From Helicobacter apodemus (GTDB lineage: Bacteria; Campylobacterota; Campylobacteria; Campylobacterales; Helicobacteraceae): a stretch of DNA of 64,000 nucleotides. The stretch lies in the NCBI RefSeq assembly GCF_000765745.2, contig NZ_JRPC02000008.1, positions 1-64,000 on the forward strand, given 5' to 3'. The position numbers and the translations under genes were made by a program. Positions 1-7,909 of the stretch are shown one piece after another. Every line of letters begins with the position of its first letter. Within the stretch, counting starts at the first letter, position 1. Under the pieces are notes generated by a model. The model ran no database searches. It saw only the letters and a program-made list of their open reading frames with translations, and had not been told where the DNA came from.

Positions 1-101
1 TTAATATCCTAAATCAAGCTGAATTTTCAAAGAACCCTTTTAAAATGCAAAAAAGGAAGTGAAATTATAGTAAAAATAGCTTAATATGAGATTAAGGGGG
101 G

Positions 102-239
102 TTAAATAATAGCCCCAATGCTTGTGTCGGGATAATCCATAAAGTCTTTAAAGTTTAGTGATTTGGTATTCACTTTTGATAATCTTTGGTGATTACACCT
201 TAAAATCACTCCTTGTTGTGAGATAATGGATTGCTTCAT
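102..239 (-). other. possible small ORF or gene remnant, 45 codons
   Basis: On the minus strand an ATG at 239 opens a 45-residue frame that closes with TAA at 102-104. The same frame stays open upstream through the end of the radical SAM relic, so the start is arbitrary. The peptide contains NFKDFMDYPD near its end and has no motif I recognise. No convincing ribosome binding site precedes it. It could be the decayed tail of another glycan-locus gene or chance. The remainder of 1-265 is AT-rich and shows nothing else I can name. Confidence 0.2.
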
Positions 240-265
240 TTGCTTGCATTCACAAACAAGATTTC

Positions 266-1138
266 TTACTCCAAATACTCCAAAATATCTTTTTTAGAAG
301 TCTTCCATTCTCCAATATGTTGCCATTTCATCGTATAGCAATAACGACAAAAGGGCAATGGCTTTGCCATAAAGCTTAGAATCTCTTGATAAGTTAGATT
401 AGGTTTGTGAATATCTATAAAATCCAAAGGCGTGATTTGTAAATTTTGTGAAAAATGCTTGTTAAAATATTCAATGTAAGCGGTAAAAGTGCAGGGGTAA
501 AGTCTGCCATTATAAAGTTGTGCACATTGATTGAGTGTGCAACCAATGAAGCTTTCGAAGGGGTTAGAATTACCCTTAGGATTCAAAATCATTTTTGTCA
601 TCACCTTTTGTTTCTTATCTGAACCCATAAAAAACCTAAACACAACCACTTCCTCCTTGCAGATTCGTTGTATTTCGTCCCAATCTATCTTAATAGGATA
701 TTTTGTGGGGTGGATTTCTATGGCATTTTCTCTGCAAGATTGCCAAAATGCTTTATCTTGCTTGGGAAGCAGGATTCCATTGGTTACAAGCCAAATAGGC
801 ACATTAGGAAAATATTTGCGGTGAGGGCAAAAAAATCTTTACAATTTGGATTTAGCAAGTGGTTCTCCGCCCATTAGCTGTATTTTGCCTATAAATCCTT
901 GCGTAACCGCACTTAAGGCTTTTATATCTCTCTCATAAGCTTGAATATCTGGAAATTTTGATTGTGCAATTTGAGAGAAATGTGAGCAACCAAAGCAATT
1001 TAGATTACAAGAATCCGCTAGATGAATATGAATTTTGGTTAGATATGTGGGTGGTGTTAGCTTTTCTACATAGTGCAATAACCTAGAATTTAGCCTCTTT
1101 TTACGCCTAAATCTCTGGAATTTTTGCTTTAATTTCAA
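266..1138 (-). pseudogene. radical SAM protein, broken by stop codon / compensating frameshifts
   Basis: The upstream part encodes a radical SAM cluster motif CNLNCFGC (CxxxCxxC) followed by GGEP. The downstream part continues with PIWLVTNGILL and a C-terminal FCRYCY cysteine pair. Both parts lie in one frame but are separated by TAA at 839-841. If one base near 856 is skipped and one base is restored near 820, the text reads GGEPLLNPNCKDFFALT then RKYFPNVP. That is what a radical SAM core should look like, so two compensating indels are likely. The only start visible is a weak TTG at 1138. An ATG with a good AAAGGA site at 1195 runs into TAG two codons later. I call it a pseudogene; sequencing error is the alternative. 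The original substrate is unknown, and a peptide or sugar modification enzyme is possible. Confidence 0.75.
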
Positions 1139-1165
1139 AATAAAAGGAAACTTTAGCCTATTTTG

Positions 1166-1177
1166 CCCCCCCCCCCC
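1166..1177 (-). repeat. G12 homopolymer (C12 on the + strand)
   Basis: Twelve consecutive C on the plus strand make a poly-G tract on the coding strand of the broken radical SAM gene, between an ATG at 1195 and the coding body. Such tracts are classic slipped-strand contingency loci in Helicobacter and Campylobacter. Here the ATG is followed by TAG before the tract, so changing its length cannot restore translation from that ATG. The rest of 1139-1381 shows no other gene. Confidence 0.9.
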
Positions 1178-1381
1178 GATAATAATCTATATCATCTAGT
1201 TTCCTTTGAATGATTTTTTCAAATTATAAAGAAAAATATATTATTTTTAAGAATGTAGGCAAATGCAGGTAAGAAGCTTGAGCTATTGATGAATCCTCTT
1301 ATTTCTTTCCTTATAGAGGCAAGCTAGTTCTATTTTCAAGTTTCTCACCAAATACTCTAACACTTTACCCTCTAATCGCCC

Positions 1382-2459
1382 TCACTGATTCCAATAAATA
1401 TTTTCTTTGGGGACAAAGAGATAGTCCCAACCATTCCACATTAATATTCTATACCCCTTAGCATTTAATAAACTTATCACTTCCCTTTGTGCATCTTTAA
1501 AATAATTATGCTCTATGGCAATGCAACTAAAGCGGTATTTAGAAAAGTCAATACCCTTTAAAACTTCTAATTCTCCTCCTTCTACATCTAAAGACATAAA
1601 ATCAATATGAGAGACTTGAGGATAGTTTTCCATAATTTCATCAAAGGTTGCCGTAGGCACTTCAATATAAGTAATACTTGCGTTGGCTTCTATTCTCTTT
1701 TTATGAGAAAGCGTTAAATTAACCTCTAAAGTATCCAATGTATCACTTTTTGAGGTTGCCATTTTTGTAATTCCAATGTTTTTAGAATAAACCGCTAAAT
1801 TATAAACATCGCATTTACGATTTTGTTGTAGCCTCTTAAAAGTAAGAGGATTTGCTTCGACACAAAAGCCACTCCAACCTAATTGCTCAAAAAGATAGGT
1901 ATTAGAAATATTCTTTCCATCGTGTGCCCCAATATCTACAAAGAATCCTTGTTTTTTGTGGCAATTTAGAACATAAGCAATAGCATCTTGACCCAACTGA
2001 CCACGAAAAGGGATACCCTGTAACTTAGAATTCCAAAAAATATCTGCTATGGCTTCAATTTTTTTGATTCTTTGGAGAGTGTCTTGTGATAATACACTTG
2101 CTTCAGACCCCCTTGAAAGACTATCAACTATCCTAAAATTGTCTCTAATGTTTGGAAAGTTAAGAAAGAAATACCATAATCCACCACACCACCACCATTT
2201 ATAATAATAAATAAATGCTTCACCTAATCTATAAGTCAAGCTATTTTTAATGGCTAAGGCTTGTTTATAATCACTTAGTGTTTCTAGTTTTGGATATTTT
2301 AAGGGGGAAGAATGTTTAAGATATGTTTTATGGTGGTATGAGATTTTCAATAACCTAAATAAAACGCCCCCCCCCCCGACTATTATTACTTTCTATAACC
2401 TCTCCTATTTTAAAAGCAAGATGATTTTTAACCCGCTCTACTGCACTATTTGGATTCAT
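1382..2459 (-). CDS. phase-variable FkbM-family methyltransferase, OFF as sequenced
   Basis: The body (1382-2350 and upstream) contains VDIGAHDG and a downstream FCVEANP, the SAM-binding signature of FkbM methyltransferases. It also has HIDFMSLDVEGGE, typical of the family's second half. FkbM enzymes O-methylate sugars or polyketides; next to pseI this suggests surface or flagellar glycan methylation. The true start is probably ATG at 2459, preceded by TAAGGAG and reading MNPNSAVERVKNHLAFKIGE. This frame enters a G11 tract at 2377-2367 and then hits TAG after about 34 codons. A tract of 10 or 13 G would join it to the methyltransferase frame (GGVLFRLLKISYHH), giving roughly 358 residues. A TTG at 2350 is the only start for the present body and lacks a clear ribosome site. 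The family is sure, and the phase-variable reading is well supported by the frames. Confidence 0.85.
2367..2377 (-). repeat. G11 contingency tract inside the FkbM gene
   Basis: Eleven C on the plus strand, G11 in the coding strand, lie 27 codons after the ATG at 2459. With G11 the frame ends in CGT TTT ATT TAG. With G12 it ends in a TGA a few codons later. Only G10 or G13 joins the start to the methyltransferase body, so length change should act as an on/off switch. Confidence 0.9.
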
Positions 2460-2632
2460 TAATACTCCTTAATTTTGATGGGGTAATGATACCAAACTTT
2501 TTTATAAAACATTGCAAAGATGCTATATTATCCTTAAATAGCATAACAGCACAAAGATTAGATAGCAACAAGGATTGTTTATTATTTCTAAGCAAAGAAG
2601 TAGAGAAGTAAGCAAGAAAAAAGAAGAATCAA

Positions 2633-3652
2633 TTATGATTTAAAATCCCCAAACTCTAGAGGCTTCCCAACATATAAGTCTCTAGTTGCCACCTTTCCTA
2701 TTACTTCTTTTTTATACTTTGGAGCAATCCCAAATCCCGGACGAATAGAGCGAATCTGTGAGGGCTGAATAATCTCTCCCTTTTTGATTTTATCAACTAT
2801 AAACAAAGAACGCATAAATGCTCTACCCTCTTTGGCTTTAGGGCTTAGTGCATAAGAAGTATCCCCTAAGAGATCTTCAACCTCACGAATGGCTTGTGAA
2901 AGACTTAAAAATTCTTGTGCTTCCATACTAAAAGCACTATCAACGCCCCCTAAACTCCTCTTTAAAATAAAATGTTTTTCAATCACACTAGCACCCAAAG
3001 CCCTAGCGGTTATGGCAGCATTCACACCTAAAGTATGGTCAGATAATCCTACTTTTACACCAAAATCTTTTTGCATTTGTGGGATAAGACTTAAGTTTGC
3101 CTCATTTAAAGGAGCAGGATAAGAGCTTGTGCATTGCAATAAAGTAATATCTTCTACACCCTCGCTCCTACAGACATCAATAGCATCTTGTATCTCCTCT
3201 TTGGTAGCGATTCCTTTTGATAATATCATAGGCTTATGCTTACTTGCTATATAAGCAATAAGCTCCAAATCTGTAATTTCAAAAGAGGCGACTTTATAGA
3301 TAGGATTTCCTAAAGATTCTAAAAAATCCACCGCTTCTTTACTAAAAGGACTAGAAAAACATATTAACCCCAAGCCCTTAGCATAGGCAAACAACTCTTC
3401 ATGCCATTCCCAAGGAGTCATCGCTTCTTTATAAAGATTATAAAGGTTTTTACCCTCCCACAAAGTTCCCTTAATCCTAAAAGACTCTAAATCACAATTT
3501 AAAGTCATACAATCTGGAGTGTAGGTTTGCAGCTTTATCGCATCAGCTCCAGAATCTTTAGCCGCTTTTATGGTCTTCAATGCTAATTCTTTACTTTGAT
3601 TATGATTAGCTGATAATTCTGCGACAAGAAAGGTTTTATTACTACGCAACAC
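2633..3652 (-). CDS. pseI: pseudaminic acid synthase PseI (NeuB family)
   Basis: This 339-residue protein condenses a 6-deoxy N-acetylated altrose derivative with phosphoenolpyruvate to make pseudaminic acid, the sugar that decorates flagellin in Helicobacter and Campylobacter. The NeuB barrel is visible from AELSANHNQS (about 12-20) through KLQTYTPD, CTSSYPAP and SDHTLGV, with EKHF (His227) and the following GGVDSAFS. The segment LYKEAMTPWEW favours PseI over sialic acid NeuB. A C-terminal SAF (antifreeze-like) domain runs from about 281 with PGFGIAPK. The length is normal for the family. It lies downstream of the phase-variable methyltransferase on the same strand, but 173 bases apart and 5' of it, so it may be transcribed separately. 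Discrimination from legionaminic acid synthase is by sequence feel only. Confidence 0.9.
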   Translation of the reverse strand: MLRSNKTFLVAELSANHNQSKELALKTIKAAKDSGADAIKLQTYTPDCMTLNCDLESFRIKGTLWEGKNLYNLYKEAMTPWEWHEELFAYAKGLGLICFSSPFSKEAVDFLESLGNPIYKVASFEITDLELIAYIASKHKPMILSKGIATKEEIQDAIDVCRSEGVEDITLLQCTSSYPAPLNEANLSLIPQMQKDFGVKVGLSDHTLGVNAAITARALGASVIEKHFILKRSLGGVDSAFSMEAQEFLSLSQAIREVEDLLGDTSYALSPKAKEGRAFMRSLFIVDKIKKGEIIQPSQIRSIRPGFGIAPKYKKEVIGKVATRDLYVGKPLEFGDFKS

Positions 3653-3724
3653 TAATCCTTAAGAGATAAATTAAATTATACGACTTTAAACAATGATTTT
3701 CATTTTAACACTGCTTTAAAAGCA

Positions 3725-3745
3725 CCAAAACACTTAGTGTTTTGG
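3725..3745 (-). terminator. hairpin terminator of the YjfB-like gene
   Basis: A 9-bp perfect stem CCAAAACAC / GTGTTTTGG with a 3-base loop follows the stop of the small gene at 3747. On the minus strand it is followed by a short T-rich run (TGCTTTTAAAG). Confidence 0.6.
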
Positions 3746-3746
3746 A

Positions 3747-3965
3747 TTAAGCCATAATATCAAGCTTCCCATTAGAATTATTTTGTGGAAGTGAAGCTGG
3801 CACAACATGATAAGGAGAGTCATTTCCTTGAGTTTGTAAATTTGATTGTTCTTCCATACTATTAATTAATGAACCCATCAAATTTTCTTCTGTATTAATT
3901 GCCTTTTTTAAGGCACTCAAATTTCCACTAGCCACTACAGATGCGCTATTAATTCCTGAAATCAT
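3747..3965 (-). CDS. small YjfB-like putative motility protein
   Basis: This is a 72-residue protein without signal peptide or membrane segment. The N-terminal half (NSASVVASGNLSALKKAINT, then EENLMGSLINSM) resembles the short YjfB putative motility family, in which a helix with alternating small residues leads into a xALKKAxxxE pattern. The C-terminal half is Gln/Asn/Ser-rich and ends KLDIMA. The start ATG at 3965 has AAGGAGTC upstream. A sigma28-type -10 element lies about 70 bases upstream, which supports a late flagellar role. The gene is monocistronic, with a hairpin terminator after it and a divergent AsmA-like gene beyond. Family assignment is by eye on a short sequence. Confidence 0.6.
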   Translation of the reverse strand: MISGINSASVVASGNLSALKKAINTEENLMGSLINSMEEQSNLQTQGNDSPYHVVPASLPQNNSNGKLDIMA

Positions 3966-4036
3966 ATTAGACTCCTTATCTTAAAACTTGTAACTTCCTA
4001 ACATCTAACCAAATAAGACAAAGAAGTTACAAAGCT

Positions 4037-4062
4037 ATATCGGCAATTTTTTGGTTTTTATA
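4037..4062 (-). promoter_or_regulatory. sigma28 (FliA)-type promoter for the YjfB-like gene
   Basis: On the minus strand GCCGATAT (4044-4037) matches the FliA -10 element, preceded at the expected side by TATAAAAACC as an AT-rich -35. The spacing is shorter than the enteric consensus, but the -35 is poorly conserved in Campylobacterota. The 5' leader to the ATG at 3965 would be about 65 bases. Confidence 0.6.
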
Positions 4063-4152
4063 AAATTTCAAATGTAGAGTTTCATACATACATTTTATTT
4101 TATTTTAGATAGAATCTGAAAAATTACTACTTAGAGCATTAGGGAGGTTTTA

Positions 4153-6672
4153 ATGAAGGTTCTAAAAATTTTAGGAATTACTTTTGCAGTGATTTTAATA
4201 ATCCTTGCTTCTACGATTTTTTGGGTATTTTCAAATAGCGGGAATGAGTTTTTAAAAAATACTATCACAAAAATTGCTAATGAAAAAGCCCCTATTGGTT
4301 TAGAATTTACACATTTTAAGCTTGGTTTTAGAGATTTTGCCTTTAGCCTTAAAGATAAGCAACAATCACAAATTGCCTTAAACGGAGACTATTCCCTTCT
4401 CACCCTAAATACAAATGCACAAATTAGTGCAGTTATTAAAGATTTAAGCCTTTATGAACAACTTATTGGAATAAGATTAAATGGAGGAGCAAGTCTTAAT
4501 GGGGAAATTATAAAAAAATCTAATAATCTTGCCATCAAAGCAGACTTCAAGGCTTTTAAAAGCACTATTAATATTGATGTAATATTAGAAAATTACAATC
4601 CTAAAAAACTCTTCATCACAAGCAAAGAAGGGATTGACCTTCAATCCTTACTCACTTTTCTTAATCAACCCTCCTATGCAAGTGGGAAGATTCTCCTTAA
4701 TGCAGATTTAGATATATCCAATCTCGCCTCTCCTAATGGAGGCTTCAAAATTGCCTCTGATGGTATTTTTCCTAATAATACCCTCTTGCAAAAAGAATAC
4801 AATTTAACCCTTCCTAAAGAACCCATTAAACTTGCTATTAATGGAGAAGCAAAAGCAAATCACATCTTAACAACTATTTTGGCAAATTCAAGCTATTTTC
4901 AACTAACCTCTAAGGACTTACTCTTAAACCTCAAAGATTATTCTACAAATGGCAATTTAAAAACCATTATTAATCATATTCGTTTCAATGATTTCACAAT
5001 CAAAACTCCTGTAACTACAAATGTTGCCCTAAAATCTAAAGATATTACCAATCAAGAAGCTACGCTTACACTTTATGCACTCACCAACCCTATCTTAGCC
5101 CACCTAAATATCCCTAATTATAAACCAACAAATGCCCTTATTGAAGGCAAGGATTTAAGCATAAAAGAAATTTTAGACTTTACAGCCCTACCCTATAAAG
5201 CACAAGGGAACATCAACCTTAATGCAGAGATTAACGCTATTAATCTTACGCCTCTAAATTATAACCTTAAAGCCAACCTCTCTAGCTCTATCCAATCCTT
5301 AGTCTTTAATGATTTAAACCTAGCATCCAACAATACTTTAGAAGCTACTATAACTGGTAATCCTAAAGCTATGAATATTGAAACAAAAAGTGATTTATTT
5401 GATTCTAAAATCTATGCTAATGCACTTTTGAAAGAATATTCCCCTAACAATATTATCTTAGAATTAGAGAATCTCAATTTAGAAAAAGTCTCTAAACTCC
5501 TTAATTATGATATTTATGGCGCCTTAAATGCCAAAGCAGCCCTTGAAAATTTTAAAGATTCAAGTTTTGATGGTGATTTTAGCCTTAATGCACCAGAATT
5601 GACACTCTCTAAAAAAACGCTTAACACTTTAAGCGGTATGGAATTTAAACACGATATTATTTTTGCACTTAACGGAGATGGTGATTTTAAGCAAGGCAAA
5701 GGTGAAGCCAAGCTTAATGTTACAGGAAAGGACATAATACTCGAAATTAGCAATGCCCTTATCAACCTAAAAGACAATGCCTATAGTGCAAATTTCAATT
5801 TTCATACCCCAAATATTGCCAATATCAACCCTCTAAAATTACCCCTTCAAGGCAAACTTACCTTAAAAGGCAATGCGGGGTTTGCAGACAATATTCCTAT
5901 GCTTTATTTAATTAATAAAAATTTTGGTGATTTAGAACTCACTTTGGCTAATGAACATTTAAAAATTGACGCTAATAATTTATCCGCAAAGAAAATTGCA
6001 GATTTTACAGGCAATGGTAAGCTTATCAAAGGTGGAACTTTCAATATAAATACAGATTTAACCCTAAAGCTTAAGGATATGATACAAAATCTCAATGGTT
6101 TCTTAAAACTTCAAGGAAAAAATATAGAAATTTATAGTATTGATATTGACGCACTTGCAAACAATTATGAAAAAACCAATCAAATCAATCTCCTTGATAT
6201 TGGAGCTTTTGTGCTTGCAGGTCCTCTTGGAATAGCTGCTACCAAGGGGGGAGACTTAGGAAAAATGGGATTGAATTCGATTCTTGATACAAAAACTGCC
6301 ATCAAAGAGCTAGAGGCAAATATTGATCTTCAAAAAGGTATCGCCACCGCTAAGGATGCAGCCTTTGCTACAACTAAAACAAGAATTGCAGCAAAAGGTG
6401 CTATCAACCTCAATAACCAATCTTTTGATAATTTTTATATTGGCTTACTTGATGCGAATAATTGTGCAAAATACTCACAAAAAATTGAAGGCTCCCTTAC
6501 AAATCCTAAAATTCAAATCACCCAAACCGCCGTTAAAACTGCTATTAATCTCGCAACTTCACTCTTAGATAAGGTAGCTAAGGGAGCAAAAACTCTTGCT
6601 GAACCCATAACTAAACAAGGGGAGAACTGCAAACCTTTCTATAATGGAGCAGTTAAGCACCCAAAGAAATAA
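4153..6672 (+). CDS. AsmA/TamB-like envelope protein
   Basis: This 839-residue protein has one N-terminal transmembrane anchor (about 5-28). The rest is long and repetitive, with many alternating beta-strand stretches such as NLAIKADFKAF and GDLELTLANEHLKI, as expected for the AsmA/YhdP/TamB beta-taco proteins. These span the periplasm and are implicated in phospholipid transport to the outer membrane. The C-terminal portion (about 660-790) has the pattern IDLQKGIATAKDAAFATTKTR, which resembles AsmA C-terminal domains. A glycine-rich patch LAGPLGIAATKGGDLGK lies at about 690. RBS AGGGAGG precedes the ATG. The stop is 9 bases from xthA, so they may be cotranscribed. I cannot say which AsmA subgroup it belongs to. 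Confidence 0.75.
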   Translation: MKVLKILGITFAVILIILASTIFWVFSNSGNEFLKNTITKIANEKAPIGLEFTHFKLGFRDFAFSLKDKQQSQIALNGDYSLLTLNTNAQISAVIKDLSLYEQLIGIRLNGGASLNGEIIKKSNNLAIKADFKAFKSTINIDVILENYNPKKLFITSKEGIDLQSLLTFLNQPSYASGKILLNADLDISNLASPNGGFKIASDGIFPNNTLLQKEYNLTLPKEPIKLAINGEAKANHILTTILANSSYFQLTSKDLLLNLKDYSTNGNLKTIINHIRFNDFTIKTPVTTNVALKSKDITNQEATLTLYALTNPILAHLNIPNYKPTNALIEGKDLSIKEILDFTALPYKAQGNINLNAEINAINLTPLNYNLKANLSSSIQSLVFNDLNLASNNTLEATITGNPKAMNIETKSDLFDSKIYANALLKEYSPNNIILELENLNLEKVSKLLNYDIYGALNAKAALENFKDSSFDGDFSLNAPELTLSKKTLNTLSGMEFKHDIIFALNGDGDFKQGKGEAKLNVTGKDIILEISNALINLKDNAYSANFNFHTPNIANINPLKLPLQGKLTLKGNAGFADNIPMLYLINKNFGDLELTLANEHLKIDANNLSAKKIADFTGNGKLIKGGTFNINTDLTLKLKDMIQNLNGFLKLQGKNIEIYSIDIDALANNYEKTNQINLLDIGAFVLAGPLGIAATKGGDLGKMGLNSILDTKTAIKELEANIDLQKGIATAKDAAFATTKTRIAAKGAINLNNQSFDNFYIGLLDANNCAKYSQKIEGSLTNPKIQITQTAVKTAINLATSLLDKVAKGAKTLAEPITKQGENCKPFYNGAVKHPKK

Positions 6673-6681
6673 AGGAAAACT

Positions 6682-7440
6682 ATGAAATTAATCTCGTGGA
6701 ATGTCAATGGATTAAGGGCTTGTATGAATAAAGGTTTTATGGATTTTTTTAACGCTATTAATGCGGATATTTTTTGTATCCAAGAATCTAAAATGCAAAA
6801 AGAACAAGCAACTTTTGATTTTAAAGGTTATGAGGAGTTTTGGAATAGTGCTGAAAAAAAGGGATATTCTGGTGTAGCAATCTTTAGCAAAATCAAACCC
6901 TTAAATGTAGCCTATGATATGGGGATAGAACATCACGACAAAGAGGGTAGAATCATTACAGCGGAATTTCAAAATTTTTATTTAGTCAATGTCTATACAC
7001 CAAACTCTAAAAGGGAATTAGAAAGATTAGACTATAGAATGCAATGGGAAGATGATTTTCGCAGCTTTTTAAAAAACTTAGAGCAATCTAAACCCGTAAT
7101 TATCTGTGGGGATTTAAATGTAGCCCATAAAGAAATTGACTTAAAAAACCCCAAAACAAATCGTAGAAATGCTGGTTTTACCGATGAAGAGAGGGAGAAA
7201 ATGTCGCTTTTATTAGATTCTGGTTTTACCGATACTTTCCGATACTTTTACCCTAACTTAGAAGGGGCTTATAGCTGGTGGAGCTATATGGGCAAAGCAA
7301 GAGCAAATAACACGGGATGGAGAATCGATTATTTCCTATGCTCTAAAAACCTTGATTGCAAACTTTTAGGAGCAAAAATTCATCCTGAAATTATGGGAAG
7401 CGACCACTGCCCTGTGGAGTTAGAAATTAATGTCTCCTAA
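6682..7440 (+). CDS. xthA: exodeoxyribonuclease III (AP endonuclease)
   Basis: This 252-residue enzyme cleaves DNA 5' of abasic sites and has 3'-5' exonuclease and 3'-phosphatase activity in base excision repair. All EEP-fold motifs are present: SWNVNGLRA at the start, catalytic Glu35 in IQESK, GDLNVAHKEIDL, GWRIDYFL and the terminal GSDHCPVE. The length is typical. The start ATG has AAAGGA upstream. The end overlaps ybeY by about ten bases, so translation is probably coupled. There are no anomalies. Confidence 0.95.
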   Translation: MKLISWNVNGLRACMNKGFMDFFNAINADIFCIQESKMQKEQATFDFKGYEEFWNSAEKKGYSGVAIFSKIKPLNVAYDMGIEHHDKEGRIITAEFQNFYLVNVYTPNSKRELERLDYRMQWEDDFRSFLKNLEQSKPVIICGDLNVAHKEIDLKNPKTNRRNAGFTDEEREKMSLLLDSGFTDTFRYFYPNLEGAYSWWSYMGKARANNTGWRIDYFLCSKNLDCKLLGAKIHPEIMGSDHCPVELEINVS

Positions 7441-7882
7441 AATCGACTACCACAACCAAACTCCCTATGTTGTAGAAAAACATTTTTATGATTTATTAGA
7501 GAAAATCTTTGATAAAATCCTTAAAGATTCTAACCTAAGCGACAAACAATGCGAAGTTTTATTAGTCGATAATGCAACTATACAATCTTTCAATAAAGAT
7601 TATAGGAATAAAGATGAAATTACTGATGTTTTATCATTTCCCCTTAAAAGTGAGTTTTCTCCCCTCATAGGAAGTGTCCTTATTTCTTTAGATTATGCAC
7701 AAAGCATTGCTAATGCCCTCAAGCATTCTTTAGAAGAGGAAATTGCTTTATTGTTCATTCACGGAATCTTGCATCTAATAGGCTTTGACCACGAGAGGGA
7801 TGAGGGTGAACATCGTGCAAAAGAAGAAGAAATTATTCATCTTTTTAACCTTCCACAAAGTCTTATTATGAGAAATTCTTAA
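7430..7882 (+). CDS. ybeY: endoribonuclease YbeY, rRNA maturation factor
   Basis: This 150-residue metal-dependent RNase acts in 16S rRNA 3' processing and 70S quality control. The family signature HGILHLIGFDH provides the three zinc ligands (HxxxHxxxxxH), and the preceding ITDVLSFPL is the usual strand-loop motif. The ATG lies inside the last codons of xthA. A start a few codons later cannot be excluded, but none is better placed. Downstream, 27 bases separate it from the dicarboxylate carrier. Confidence 0.95.
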   Translation: MSPKIDYHNQTPYVVEKHFYDLLEKIFDKILKDSNLSDKQCEVLLVDNATIQSFNKDYRNKDEITDVLSFPLKSEFSPLIGSVLISLDYAQSIANALKHSLEEEIALLFIHGILHLIGFDHERDEGEHRAKEEEIIHLFNLPQSLIMRNS

Positions 7883-7909
7883 AAATCTAAAAGAGGGCAA
7901 AGGGGAATA

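Noticed and set aside
1-39. Partial gene at the left edge (minus-strand KGSLKIQLDLGY ending at TAA)
   Set aside because: A stop at 40-42 limits it to about 12 codons, so there is no gene to support.
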